Positions 9,580 to 19,005 of a stretch of DNA of 64,000 nucleotides are shown here, piece by piece. Each line of letters opens with the position of its first letter. The stretch's first letter is position 1. The translations under genes were made by a program, and so were the position numbers. The notes beneath the pieces were generated by a model that was given only the letters and a program-made list of their open reading frames with translations, made no database searches and was not told where the DNA came from. This stretch comes from JBHJGU01 sp050331475 (GTDB lineage: Bacteria > Pseudomonadota > Alphaproteobacteria > Caulobacterales > Maricaulaceae). The stretch is taken from positions 1 to 64,000 of the forward strand of contig JBHJGU010000032.1 of NCBI GenBank assembly GCA_050331475.1, given 5' to 3'.

Positions 9580-9705
9580 CCGCCGGCTCGGCCTTCGCCT
9601 ACCCCGGATCAGGTTCAAAGGGTGCTCGCACGGGCGGAAGCATACTTCCGGGTCATCACCGACCTTAGCGCGATCTCCGCCGGTCCCCCGGCGCCCCTCG
9701 GTTTA
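9580..9705 (-). ncRNA. TPP riboswitch (thi-box)
   Basis: Read leftward, the conserved 3' half of the thiamine-pyrophosphate aptamer is clear: ACCCTTTGAACCTGATCCGG at 9623-9604, followed by GGGTAGGCGAAGG. The 5' half has GGGGCGCCGG, a perfect P3 hairpin GCCGG-GGGA-CCGGC and then GGAGAT where the family has TGAGAT. The aptamer ends just before the GST start. A GGAGG sequence downstream could be the sequestered ribosome site. It should lower GST-thiC expression when TPP is plentiful. The U-to-G change in the CUGAGA box might weaken binding. Confidence 0.85.
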
Positions 9706-9753
9706 ATCGTCACTTAACGCGCTGGGCGGGGGCCGCGCAACCCCGGTCATGGT

Positions 9754-10362
9754 TTAGGCTTGTGCGCACTCGCGCTCCAAATGGCCCAACATGGCGTCCA
9801 CCGCCAGCGCGATGCGCGCCCAGCTCTCCTCGCGCACCGAGGCGCGGTCCATCCGCTCCAGCCCGGTGATGATCACCCCGTGAACGGTGGCGAACAGCAC
9901 CCGCGCCGCCCTCCGGTTCAGCTCAGGCGAGCGCTCACACGGCCCCGCCTGCAGTGCGCGTTCGATCAACCGGTAAAGGTCCGACTGGCGGCGCAGATAA
10001 TCCTCCGGAAACGCGATCGGCCGGGCGTTAAACGCCATGACCGCGCCCCACCGGGTCTTATTCTCTTGCACAAACCGGATATAAGCGTCCGCCAAGGTCA
10101 TGAGTTGAGCGCGCACGTCGTCACCACGCGCGCAGGCCTGATCGAGCGCGTCAGACGCCAGGGCGTAGAAAGCGTCATAAACCCGCTTGCCGACTTCGCA
10201 AAGCAACCCGTTTAGATCGCCGAACGCATAATAAAGCGAGCCCGTGGCCACGCCCACCTTGTCCGCGATGGCTCTCGCCTTGGCCGTCTCCAAGCCGCCT
10301 TCGGAAATCAACGCGTCTGTGGCGTCGATCACCTTTTGCCGATCCACCGCGCCTTTGCGCAT
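9754..10362 (-). CDS. TetR/AcrR-family transcriptional regulator
   Basis: This 202-residue regulator has an N-terminal helix-turn-helix at about residues 9-55 (VIDATDALISEGGLETAKARAIADKVGVATGSLYYAFGD layout). Its C-terminal ligand/dimer domain carries features of the WHG subgroup (RWGAVMAFNARPI near 85 and ARVLFATVHGVIITGL near 150). The ligand and targets are unknown. Overlapping inverted repeats upstream of its start (10376-10403) are a likely self-operator. It is transcribed away from the 10.8 kb gene and ends shortly before the TPP riboswitch. The start ATG at 10362 gives a normal N-terminus. Confidence 0.88.
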   Translation of the reverse strand: MRKGAVDRQKVIDATDALISEGGLETAKARAIADKVGVATGSLYYAFGDLNGLLCEVGKRVYDAFYALASDALDQACARGDDVRAQLMTLADAYIRFVQENKTRWGAVMAFNARPIAFPEDYLRRQSDLYRLIERALQAGPCERSPELNRRAARVLFATVHGVIITGLERMDRASVREESWARIALAVDAMLGHLERECAQA

Positions 10363-10794
10363 GCTCGCCCTCGACTTGCGTTTGACGCAACGGACCCCGT
10401 TGCATCGGTGGTGTCAAGAAAACTTCGAAAACCGCGCTGGGAAAAGCCTCAACCGCGCTTTTGCCCGCGGTGGCAAGGCTGATCTTCACAGCTTTCTGAG
10501 GCTTTCAACGCCGTTGAGCGCGCTATCGGGGCGGGTCTGAGGTCCCAATGATCGCTAGTGAAAATTATTCGCATAACGTCTTGCAAGTCGTTCTCACCTA
10601 GGGTAAGCCTTTCGGTATGACGTTGGCCTGCGCTCTCCGAACCCCAACGCCGCGCTCTGCCCAGCGCGGTCAGCGGGCCAGCGTCCTTGCCGCCCCAACT
10701 AGGGCGGCGCCCGCGCGGTCCCCGCTCCGGATCTGCCCACCGGACCGGGGGCCGCGCCGAACTCGGCGCGCACCGAAGACGGTGAACAAACCTT
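10363..10794. other. Divergent regulatory region with possible Fur-like sites
   Basis: This 430-base non-coding stretch contains the TetR-type operator near 10376-10403. It also holds two Fur-box-like 19-mers, one read leftward at 10572-10554 (GCGAATAATTTTCACTAGC) and one read rightward at 10582-10600 (TGCAAGTCGTTCTCACCTA). They lie 9 bases apart in a locally AT-richer patch. Downstream frames up to 10794 look like GC-rich shadow frames. Confidence 0.4.
10376..10403. promoter_or_regulatory. Candidate TetR operator
   Basis: Two overlapping perfect inverted repeats are present 14 bases before the tetR start: TTGCG-N5-CGCAA (10376-10390) and GCAACGG-ACC-CCGTTGC (10387-10403). This geometry fits autorepression by the adjacent TetR protein. 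Confidence 0.5.
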
Positions 10795-12523
<1,729 letters not shown>

Positions 12524-13150
12524 CTATCGGCCGAATTGAAACGCGATCCGCCCGCCCGCATTGTTCAGCGCGTCGTTTTCCGGTCCGCCAATGATCTGGC
12601 CATGGCTGAGGTGCTCGATAAAGCCCTCAAGCGCAATCCGCTCATTCAGCCGCCAGCCTACCGCGAAGGCGGAGCGGAACAAATCACGCGACCCGAATTC
12701 AATGGTGTTTTCGTTCAAAAAATTCAGCTCAGCCACGACATCCGGCGGATCGCCCGGCATCGCGTCCGGAATACTGATTTCGCCCGTGTGCAAAGTATAG
12801 CCGAAATCGCCTTGTATATAGATCTTACGTGACAGCGACTCTGGTAAGACGTCCCAGCGCCAGGATAAGCCGAACCCACCAAAGCTCGTGTCCCCCGACG
12901 TGTTCAGGTTGCCACCGACGAAGAAACGCGGTCGGCCGATATAGCGTGCGATCTCAGGAAGGGGAAAATAGACTTGGCCCACAATGTCCGGGCCGTCCTC
13001 CAAATCACCCCCGCCAATCGGTAGATCATGACTGGCGACGCCACCGGCGATCTCAAACGCGTCGAAGTCGACCGTGCCAATTTGCGCGCCCGCGCCGGGC
13101 GCGCCGCACACGACCGCCAAAACCGCGGCCGCGGTGAGCCTGCGATACAT
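12524..13150 (-). CDS. PagL-like lipid A 3-O-deacylase (acyloxyacyl hydrolase)
   Basis: This 208-residue exported outer-membrane barrel has a signal peptide (MYRRLTAAAVLAVVCGAPGAGA, cut near 23). Alternating beta-strand sequence follows, and the C-terminal EHLSHGQI..N...NNAGGRIAFQFGR resembles the active-site strand of PagL (His-Ser pair) and ends in an aromatic-terminated barrel strand. PagL enzymes remove the 3-O acyl chain of lipid A. The start at 13150 gives a proper signal peptide, whereas the frame open upstream to 14005 is antisense to the OmpA gene and not real. It is divergent from the OmpA-lipoprotein gene, sharing a 186-base promoter region, with purA downstream. Confidence 0.72.
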   Translation of the reverse strand: MYRRLTAAAVLAVVCGAPGAGAQIGTVDFDAFEIAGGVASHDLPIGGGDLEDGPDIVGQVYFPLPEIARYIGRPRFFVGGNLNTSGDTSFGGFGLSWRWDVLPESLSRKIYIQGDFGYTLHTGEISIPDAMPGDPPDVVAELNFLNENTIEFGSRDLFRSAFAVGWRLNERIALEGFIEHLSHGQIIGGPENDALNNAGGRIAFQFGR

Positions 13151-13336
13151 TCGGTATTCCCCTCGCATAATCGTGATCAATCCTACGGCTTTCCCAAAGC
13201 GCTGGCAAACCGGAACGCTTTCGGTTTTTGTTTCGTTTCGACGCGCCCGCGGGCCTCCATATTTCGGACCCAAAGTGCGTTTAGTGCGTTTCCTACACTC
13301 GCTCGGGGATGCGCGGGTCACCAGGAAAGATTTATC

Positions 13337-13996
13337 ATGAAACGCACGCTTCTTTTGCTCAGCGCGATAGCGCTTACGCTTACCGCCTGCACCACCGATC
13401 CGTTCACCGGTGAACGCCAAATCAGCCGCACGGCGCGGGGCGCGGGCGTGGGCGCGGTAGGCGGCGCCGCGACCGGCGCGTTGTTGGGCCAAGTGTTCGG
13501 CGGCCGCCCAGGCAAGGGCGCATGGATCGGAGCTGCGGCCGGCACAGCGCTTGGCACAGGGGTCGGCGTCTATCAGGACCGCCAAGAAGCCAGATTGCGC
13601 CAAGAATTGGCGGGCCAGGGGGTCAATGTCACGCGCGACGGCGACACGATCGTTCTGAACATGCGCGACGCGATCACCTTCCCGACCAACCAAGCCACGC
13701 TGAACGCGTCTGCGGTGAACACGCTTGCGGGCGTCACCACCGTGCTGAAAGAGTTTGACCAGACGTTTGTTGAAATCGGCGGACACACGGACAGCGTCGG
13801 CTCCGAGGACGCTAACCAGCAATTGTCCGAACGCCGGGCGGCGTCGGTCTATGATTATTTGGTGGGCCAAGGGGTCGCCGGCGGCCGGTTGCGCGCCGTG
13901 GGGTATGGGGAAGGGTTCCCAATCGCCGATAACACCACGGACTTTGGGCGGGCGCAGAACCGGCGGGTGGAAATCTACATCGTTCCGAACGCGTAA
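13337..13996 (+). CDS. OmpA-family lipoprotein (YiaD-like)
   Basis: This 219-residue lipoprotein has a signal peptide with lipobox (LTACTT, Cys near residue 17). A glycine-zipper segment of small residues follows at about 34-75 (GAGVGAVGGAATGALLG, WIGAAAGTALGTGVGV). The OmpA C-terminal peptidoglycan-binding domain is at about 100-219, with FPTNQATLN, GHTDSVGSEDANQQLSERRA and GRAQNRRVEI. It probably links the outer membrane to the cell wall. A ribosome site AGGAAAG precedes the ATG. This domain order is that of YiaD-type proteins. Confidence 0.92.
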   Translation: MKRTLLLLSAIALTLTACTTDPFTGERQISRTARGAGVGAVGGAATGALLGQVFGGRPGKGAWIGAAAGTALGTGVGVYQDRQEARLRQELAGQGVNVTRDGDTIVLNMRDAITFPTNQATLNASAVNTLAGVTTVLKEFDQTFVEIGGHTDSVGSEDANQQLSERRAASVYDYLVGQGVAGGRLRAVGYGEGFPIADNTTDFGRAQNRRVEIYIVPNA

Positions 13997-14011
13997 TGGC
14001 GTCATTGCCGA

Positions 14012-15175
14012 TCACGGGTTGATGTCGGCCTGCTCTGGGTCGAGCTGCAAATGGTCGATGGGCGCGAGGTCATAAATCGCGTCCATCACCTCAAACTGCA
14101 GCCCCATGGGTCGTCCGGAGGTGGAGTTCCACAGCGCGACGACACCCGAGCGCAAAGCCGGATCGAACAAAATCAAGGCGCGATAGCCGTCCACGCCGCC
14201 GCGATGGCCCACCAAGGTTCGTCCAGCATAGGCGTAAACCCGCCAACCCAACGCGTATTCCGCTCGCTCTAAGCGCGGATACCGCCGCTGCAACCGCAAT
14301 TGCTCGCGCGTAGTCGACACCACCGGCGTGTGTAAGGTCTCAAGTGTTTGGGTCGACAACACCTCTGGCCGTAAGCCCATTTGCGCGCGCAGATACGCCG
14401 TGAAATCGGTGATGTCGCTGACCAAACCGGCCGCGGCCGGCAAACCGTCATAAACCGACGCCAGGGGGATTTCCGCGTAAGCTTCGGCCCCGCGCGGGCG
14501 ATGATGCGGTCGCGCGACGGACGGAGCTGCGCTTAAGGCCGCCGCGCCCAGGCCGGCGGAACTCATCGCTAACGGTTCGAAAAGCCGGGTCCGCAACACC
14601 GCGTCATAGGGCGCGCGCGCCGCTTCGCTCAAGATTTCCGCCATCGCGTCAAAGGCGACGTTTTGGTAGCCATGGCAGGTTCCGGGCGCGCAAATCGGCT
14701 CCAGCGTCCCGAGTGAGCGCCGAATGGCGGCGGGGGCGCGGCCGTCCTCCAGACGCAAATCATAGGCGTTGTTGACGATCCCTAAGCGGTGGCTGAGCAC
14801 GTCGCGCACGCGCGCGCCCGCTCTTGGCAGGCGCAGCGTGGTCATGAAATCCCGGACCGGGGCGTCTAGGCTCAATCGGCCGTCTTCCGCTATCAGCACC
14901 GCCAGGGTTGCGGCGGCCCCTTTGCTGACCGAAGCCCAACGGAACACCGTCGCTTCGGTGACCGCTTCCCCGGCGCGGGCGGTTAGACCGTATCCCTTGA
15001 TCAAGACCGTTTCGCCCGCGTCGACGACACCCACGGCGAGGCCGATGACGTCCTCGCGCGTCGCCACCAGCCGCTCAAGCCGCCTGTCTAGCCGCGCGAC
15101 GTCGAGGGCGGCGAAAGCGGGCGTGGCCGCGATGAGCGCCGCTAACCCCGAGAGCGTTCGCCGAACCCCGATCAA
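14012..15175 (-). CDS. Serine beta-lactamase-fold hydrolase (class C/esterase-like)
   Basis: This 387-residue exported protein has a signal peptide (MIGVRRTLSGLAALIAATPAFA). The SxxK motif SVSK is near residue 82, the tyrosine motif YQN near 169 and the third-box equivalent HRGG near 330 within GHRGGVDGYRALI. This is the penicillin-binding-protein-like family that includes class C beta-lactamases, D-aminopeptidases and EstB esterases. The sequence does not decide between peptidase, esterase and lactamase activity. It converges with the OmpA lipoprotein gene (15 bases between stops) and lies 16 bases after pntB on the same strand, so it may be read with the pnt operon. Confidence 0.85.
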   Translation of the reverse strand: MIGVRRTLSGLAALIAATPAFAALDVARLDRRLERLVATREDVIGLAVGVVDAGETVLIKGYGLTARAGEAVTEATVFRWASVSKGAAATLAVLIAEDGRLSLDAPVRDFMTTLRLPRAGARVRDVLSHRLGIVNNAYDLRLEDGRAPAAIRRSLGTLEPICAPGTCHGYQNVAFDAMAEILSEAARAPYDAVLRTRLFEPLAMSSAGLGAAALSAAPSVARPHHRPRGAEAYAEIPLASVYDGLPAAAGLVSDITDFTAYLRAQMGLRPEVLSTQTLETLHTPVVSTTREQLRLQRRYPRLERAEYALGWRVYAYAGRTLVGHRGGVDGYRALILFDPALRSGVVALWNSTSGRPMGLQFEVMDAIYDLAPIDHLQLDPEQADINP

Positions 15176-15191
15176 GACGGAGAGTCCGCGC

Positions 15192-16625
15192 TTAACCGAG
15201 CGCTTTGACGATCTCTTCGGCCGTTTTCTTGCCGTCGCCGAGCAGCATCAGCGTGTTGTCCCGGAAGAATAGCGGGTTCTCGATACCCGCATAGCCTGAC
15301 CCTAGCGAGCGCTTGACGAACATCACCGTGCCCGACTTCCACACTTGCAGCACCGGCATACCGTAGATCGGTGAGTTCGGATCATCTTCGGCCGCCGGGT
15401 TGGTCACGTCATTGGCGCCGATGACGAAGGTGACGTCGGCGGTGGCGAACTCTGAATTGATGTCTTCGAGCTCAAAAACCTCGTCATAGGGGACGTTGGC
15501 TTCAGCGAGCAGCACGTTCATATGCCCGGGCATGCGGCCGGCGACGGGATGGATGGCGTATTTCACTTCAACCCCTTCCGCCTTCAGAATGTCCGCCATT
15601 TCGCGCAGGCTGTGCTGGGCTTGAGCGACCGCCATGCCATAGCCCGGCACGATGAGCACTTTGGACGCGTTCTTCATGATGAAGCCCGCATCCTCGGCCG
15701 AGCCGCGCTTAACCGTGCCTTGCGGGCCGTCGGCCGCCGCCGCCGTCTCCCCGCCAAAGCCGCCCAAGATCACCGAAATGAAGGACCGGTTCATGCCCTT
15801 ACACATGATGTAGCTCAGGATCGCGCCTGAGGACCCGACGAGCGCGCCGGTGATCAAAAGCGCGGTGTTCTCCAGGGTGAAGCCTAAGGCCGCCGCGGCC
15901 CAACCAGAATACGAGTTGAGCATGGAGACCACGACCGGCATATCGGCCCCGCCGATGGGGATGATCAGCAGAACACCGAGCGCCAGCGCCAGCGCCGTGA
16001 GCATCCAGAACAGCGTTTGTGCGTCCGACCCAATCCCGTGGGACTGGATCAAAAGTACAACCAACGCCAAGGTCCCCAGGCCGAGACCGATATTGATCAG
16101 ATGGCGCGACGGCAACAGGATGGGCGCGCCGGACATGTTGCCGTTCAATTTTGCGAATGCGATCACCGAGCCCGAAAAGGTAAGCGCGCCGATGGCGGAG
16201 CCCAGCGAGAGCTCCACCAGCGACAACGCTTTAAGACCGGTCTCGCCGTCGATAAGCTTTTCAATGCCAAACGCGTCCGGCGCGTAAAGCGCGGCTGCGG
16301 CGACAAACACCGCCGCCAGACCCACCAGCGAGTGGAACGCGGCCACAAGCTGGGGCATTTGGGTCATTTGGATCCGCTGAGCGATCTGGCCGCCCACCAC
16401 ACCGCCGGCAAGGCCGACAATCACAATGCCCGCCAGCCCGGCTTGGCTGGCCCCGCCGTCCTCGCCGAACAGCAGCAGTAGGGTCACCACCACGGCGATC
16501 GCCATGCCGATCATGCCGTTGCGCAGGCCCTTTTGCGACGTTTCCGGGCTCGACAGCCCGCGCAGCGCCAGGATGAACAACACCCCGGACGCGAGATAGA
16601 GGAGGGCGGCGAGATCAGCGGTCAT
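15192..16625 (-). CDS. pntB: NAD(P) transhydrogenase subunit beta
   Basis: This 477-residue integral membrane subunit of the proton-translocating transhydrogenase makes NADPH from NADH and NADP+ using the proton gradient. About nine hydrophobic helices fill residues 1-270. The NADP-binding domain III follows, with VPGYGMAVAQAQHSLREM, HPVAGRMPGHMNVLLAEANVPYD, VIGANDVTNPAA and VKRSLGSGYAGIENPLF all typical. Length is normal. Its ATG overlaps the HepT stop (ATGA at 16622-16625), so its translation is coupled to a toxin-antitoxin gene instead of directly to pntAB. Confidence 0.97.
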   Translation of the reverse strand: MTADLAALLYLASGVLFILALRGLSSPETSQKGLRNGMIGMAIAVVVTLLLLFGEDGGASQAGLAGIVIVGLAGGVVGGQIAQRIQMTQMPQLVAAFHSLVGLAAVFVAAAALYAPDAFGIEKLIDGETGLKALSLVELSLGSAIGALTFSGSVIAFAKLNGNMSGAPILLPSRHLINIGLGLGTLALVVLLIQSHGIGSDAQTLFWMLTALALALGVLLIIPIGGADMPVVVSMLNSYSGWAAAALGFTLENTALLITGALVGSSGAILSYIMCKGMNRSFISVILGGFGGETAAAADGPQGTVKRGSAEDAGFIMKNASKVLIVPGYGMAVAQAQHSLREMADILKAEGVEVKYAIHPVAGRMPGHMNVLLAEANVPYDEVFELEDINSEFATADVTFVIGANDVTNPAAEDDPNSPIYGMPVLQVWKSGTVMFVKRSLGSGYAGIENPLFFRDNTLMLLGDGKKTAEEIVKALG

Positions 16626-16888
16626 GACGAAGGCTCTCCGAGTAGGTCTTCCAGCGCTTTAAGCAGCGCGGGCGCATCGCGACGCACGGTTGAGGTGAGA
16701 ATCTGTGGGTCCAAATCGCGATAACCGTGGATAAGGCGATTGCGCATCGCCACGACAGCCCGCGACACTGCGTAGAGGCGCATGCGATCCCCTGCTAAGG
16801 TGCTTGCATTCGCATTGCCTAGCGGTTCGATAGCGTCGCGGGCAAATGCCGCCATATCTTCGAGTCGAAATCGGTCCTCGGGTTTCAT
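16622..16888 (-). CDS. HepT-like toxin (DUF86) with internal deletion
   Basis: This 88-residue HEPN-fold protein carries the RNase motif RNRLIHGY (RX4-6H) near residues 48-55. HepT proteins are usually about 110-140 residues. The segment normally between helix 2 and the active site (xxEIIGEAxxxxSPETRxxxPEIPWxxI) is absent, so DRMRLYAVSRA runs straight into VVAMRNRLIHGY, an in-frame loss of roughly 27 residues. This may make it inactive or a structural variant. It overlaps the MntA gene start-to-stop by four bases and overlaps pntB by four bases. Confidence 0.75.
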   Translation of the reverse strand: MKPEDRFRLEDMAAFARDAIEPLGNANASTLAGDRMRLYAVSRAVVAMRNRLIHGYRDLDPQILTSTVRRDAPALLKALEDLLGEPSS

Positions 16889-17187
16889 GAAAACGCGACA
16901 AGACTGCGCTCCATAGCCTCACGGCGCTCCTCTGGCAGGGCGCGGGCGATAAGCAAATCAATAGAGCGGCCAATGGCGTTGCCCTGCGCTAACTCCGCCT
17001 GGGCGATGTCGAGATAATTGGGTTCGCCGACCACGTCGACGAGGATATCCACATCACTGTGTGGGCCGGCTGTTCCCCGCGCGTGCGAACCGACCAGGCC
17101 AAGCATTTTAAGCCCATACCGGGCTTCAAGCTCCGCGCTTTGCGCTTTGATCTGAGCCAGCAATTCGGTCGGGGCGCGAGACAACAC
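16885..17187 (-). CDS. MntA-like minimal nucleotidyltransferase antitoxin
   Basis: This 100-residue MNT-family protein has the signature GSHARGTAGPHSDVD (GSX10DXD) at about residues 33-47, followed by DILVD, and DLLI with the third acidic residue near 77. MntA antitoxins AMPylate a tyrosine of their HepT partner to neutralise it. The partner here is the shortened HepT next door. It starts at GTG 17187, six bases after the pntAB stop, and overlaps hepT by four bases. The pair thus sits inside the transhydrogenase operon. Confidence 0.85.
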   Translation of the reverse strand: MLSRAPTELLAQIKAQSAELEARYGLKMLGLVGSHARGTAGPHSDVDILVDVVGEPNYLDIAQAELAQGNAIGRSIDLLIARALPEERREAMERSLVAFS

Positions 17188-17193
17188 GGCCCC

Positions 17194-17502
17194 CTATTTC
17201 TGCTTTTTCTTGTACATGGCGAGCATGCGGCGGGTGACGAGGAAGCCGCCCGCAATATTCACCGCCGCCAGGAAGGTGGCGATTAGGCCGAAGCCTTGGC
17301 TGGGGCCGAGCCCGGCGCCCTCCACTGCGACGGAACCGGCCGCTAACAGCGCGCCCACCACAATGACCGAGGAGATCGCGTTGGTCACCGCCATCAACGG
17401 CGTGTGCAAGGCCGGGGTCACAGACCACACCACGTAATAGCCCACAAACACGGCGAGCACGAAAATCGACAGGCGGAAAATCGTCGGATCGACCATGTCC
17501 AT
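17194..17502 (-). CDS. pntAB: NAD(P) transhydrogenase subunit alpha part 2 (membrane)
   Basis: This 102-residue membrane part of the alpha subunit occurs as a separate gene in alphaproteobacteria. Three to four hydrophobic helices are visible ([53 protein letters not shown]), with the family-typical [17 protein letters not shown] and a basic end KKKQK. The ATG at 17502, four bases after the pntAA stop, gives [12 protein letters not shown] longer start would overlap pntAA. It is followed within six bases by the MntA/HepT pair. Confidence 0.95.
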   Translation of the reverse strand: MDMVDPTIFRLSIFVLAVFVGYYVVWSVTPALHTPLMAVTNAISSVIVVGALLAAGSVAVEGAGLGPSQGFGLIATFLAAVNIAGGFLVTRRMLAMYKKKQK

Positions 17503-17506
17503 GGGG

Positions 17507-18643
17507 CTAGCCCTCCTTCGGTTTAAAGGCGTCGTGGACGATCGCACCGTCCCGGGTCAGCGCCATGGCGGTGATGATTTCATCGTCCCAATGGGGCGCC
17601 AGACCGCCGTCTTCGCCGGTCAGCAACGGGGACAGCGCCAGCAAGTTCTTCGCGTAAAGCGCCGAAGCGTCCGCGGCCAACATGCCGGGAAGGATCACAT
17701 AGCCGTAGAGCTTTACCCCATTCTGGAGGGCGATGACGCCGGGTTGGGTGAGTTCGCAATTGCCCCCTGCTTCGGCGGCCAGGTCGACCACTACGGAGCC
17801 GGGCTTCATGCTCTCCACCATGGCTTGGGTGACCAATGTCGGCGCCGGACGGCCGGGGATCAGTGCGGTGGTCACCACAATGTCCTGCTTGGCGATATGG
17901 CTGGCGATCAGTTCGGCTTGTTTGGCTTTGTAGGCGTCGGACATTTCCTTGGCGTAGCCGCCCGCGGTCTCGGCCGCTTTGAATTCCTCATCCTCCACCG
18001 CGATGAATTTCGCCGCCAAGGACTGGACTTGCTCCTTCGCTGCGGGGCGCACGTCGGTGGCCGAGACCACCGCCCCCATCCGCCGCGCGGTGGCGATGGC
18101 TTGCAAGCCCGCCACGCCCGCGCCCATGACGAACACTTTTGCCGGCGCGACGGTGCCGGCGGCGGTCATCATCATCGGCATGACCCGGCCATAGGTCTGC
18201 GCGGCCTCGATAATCGCGCGGTAGCCTGCGAGATTGGCTTGGGAGCTCAACGCGTCCATGGACTGGGCGCGGGTGATGCGCGGGGTGAACTCCATGGAGA
18301 AGACATCCACGCCGGCCTCGGCGTAGCGCGCCACCAAATCCGGCTCGGCGAAGGGCGCCACAAGACCCACCACGCTCGCCCCCCGTGGCGTGGCGGCGAG
18401 TTCCTCGTCGGTCGGCCGGCGAACTTTGAGCACCAGCTCTGCGCCCGAAAGCGCGTCCGTCATATCCGCGGCGATCCGCGCGCCTGCGTCTTGATAAAGC
18501 GCATCCGCATAGAACGCGTTCGCGCCTGCGCCGGTCTCAACCGCGACCGTATGGCCCGCGGCGACGAATTTTTTCACCGTGTCCGGTGTGGCCGCAACCC
18601 GGGACTCCCCGTCGCGGCGTTCGGTCAGAACGGCGATTTTCAT
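17507..18643 (-). CDS. pntAA: NAD(P) transhydrogenase subunit alpha part 1 (NAD-binding)
   Basis: This 378-residue soluble domain I of the transhydrogenase binds NAD(H). The start [23 protein letters not shown] resembles alanine dehydrogenase. The Rossmann motif [18 protein letters not shown] is near residue 172, and the loop [34 protein letters not shown] is near 283 onwards. The gene begins the operon pntAA-pntAB-mntA-hepT-pntB. The aa3-oxidase subunit IV gene lies 73 bases upstream on the same strand, a common arrangement in Caulobacter relatives. Confidence 0.97.
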   Translation of the reverse strand: MKIAVLTERRDGESRVAATPDTVKKFVAAGHTVAVETGAGANAFYADALYQDAGARIAADMTDALSGAELVLKVRRPTDEELAATPRGASVVGLVAPFAEPDLVARYAEAGVDVFSMEFTPRITRAQSMDALSSQANLAGYRAIIEAAQTYGRVMPMMMTAAGTVAPAKVFVMGAGVAGLQAIATARRMGAVVSATDVRPAAKEQVQSLAAKFIAVEDEEFKAAETAGGYAKEMSDAYKAKQAELIASHIAKQDIVVTTALIPGRPAPTLVTQAMVESMKPGSVVVDLAAEAGGNCELTQPGVIALQNGVKLYGYVILPGMLAADASALYAKNLLALSPLLTGEDGGLAPHWDDEIITAMALTRDGAIVHDAFKPKEG

Positions 18644-18716
18644 GGCGCGCGCGCCTCCTCGGTTGTCTCACACGCAACGGCGCCCGGGTCGGACGCGTTT
18701 TGGGCTATTCGGCGGG

Positions 18717-18935
18717 TTAGGAGCGCAAAACGAAAAACCCGATCGCGACCAACACGGCCGTTGCGGGAATAGCGCCCAAGAGCGGCACGGGCACGGCGAA
18801 CACTAAGGTGAGGAAAAACACCAAGGCGACCACCGCCAAGCTCGCCCATTTCGTTGCGGTCATAAAGCCTGAAAACGTTCGCGATTGCTCAGAAATGTTC
18901 ATTTCGCCGCGCACGTAGTTGTCGTCTCCCGCCAT
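18717..18935 (-). CDS. aa3-type cytochrome c oxidase subunit IV
   Basis: This 72-residue protein carries the bacterial COX4 signature MNISEQSRTFSGFMTATKWASL (starting at residue 12), followed by two membrane helices (VVALVFFLTLVFAV and IPATAVLVAIGFFVL). The subunit is a small membrane component of aa3 oxidases in alphaproteobacteria. The catalytic subunits are not in this window. It lies just upstream of pntAA and may be cotranscribed with it. Confidence 0.9.
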   Translation of the reverse strand: MAGDDNYVRGEMNISEQSRTFSGFMTATKWASLAVVALVFFLTLVFAVPVPLLGAIPATAVLVAIGFFVLRS

Positions 18936-19005
18936 GATCTCGTCCCGTTCTTAATCCGGCTGCGGCGCTAGCATGGCCACGGGCGCCCCGCAAGCCGATC
19001 GCGCG

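Noticed and set aside
13151..14005. N-terminal extension of the PagL-like gene antisense to the OmpA lipoprotein
   Set aside because: The ATG at 13150 yields a proper signal peptide. The extension lies antisense to a clearly real gene.
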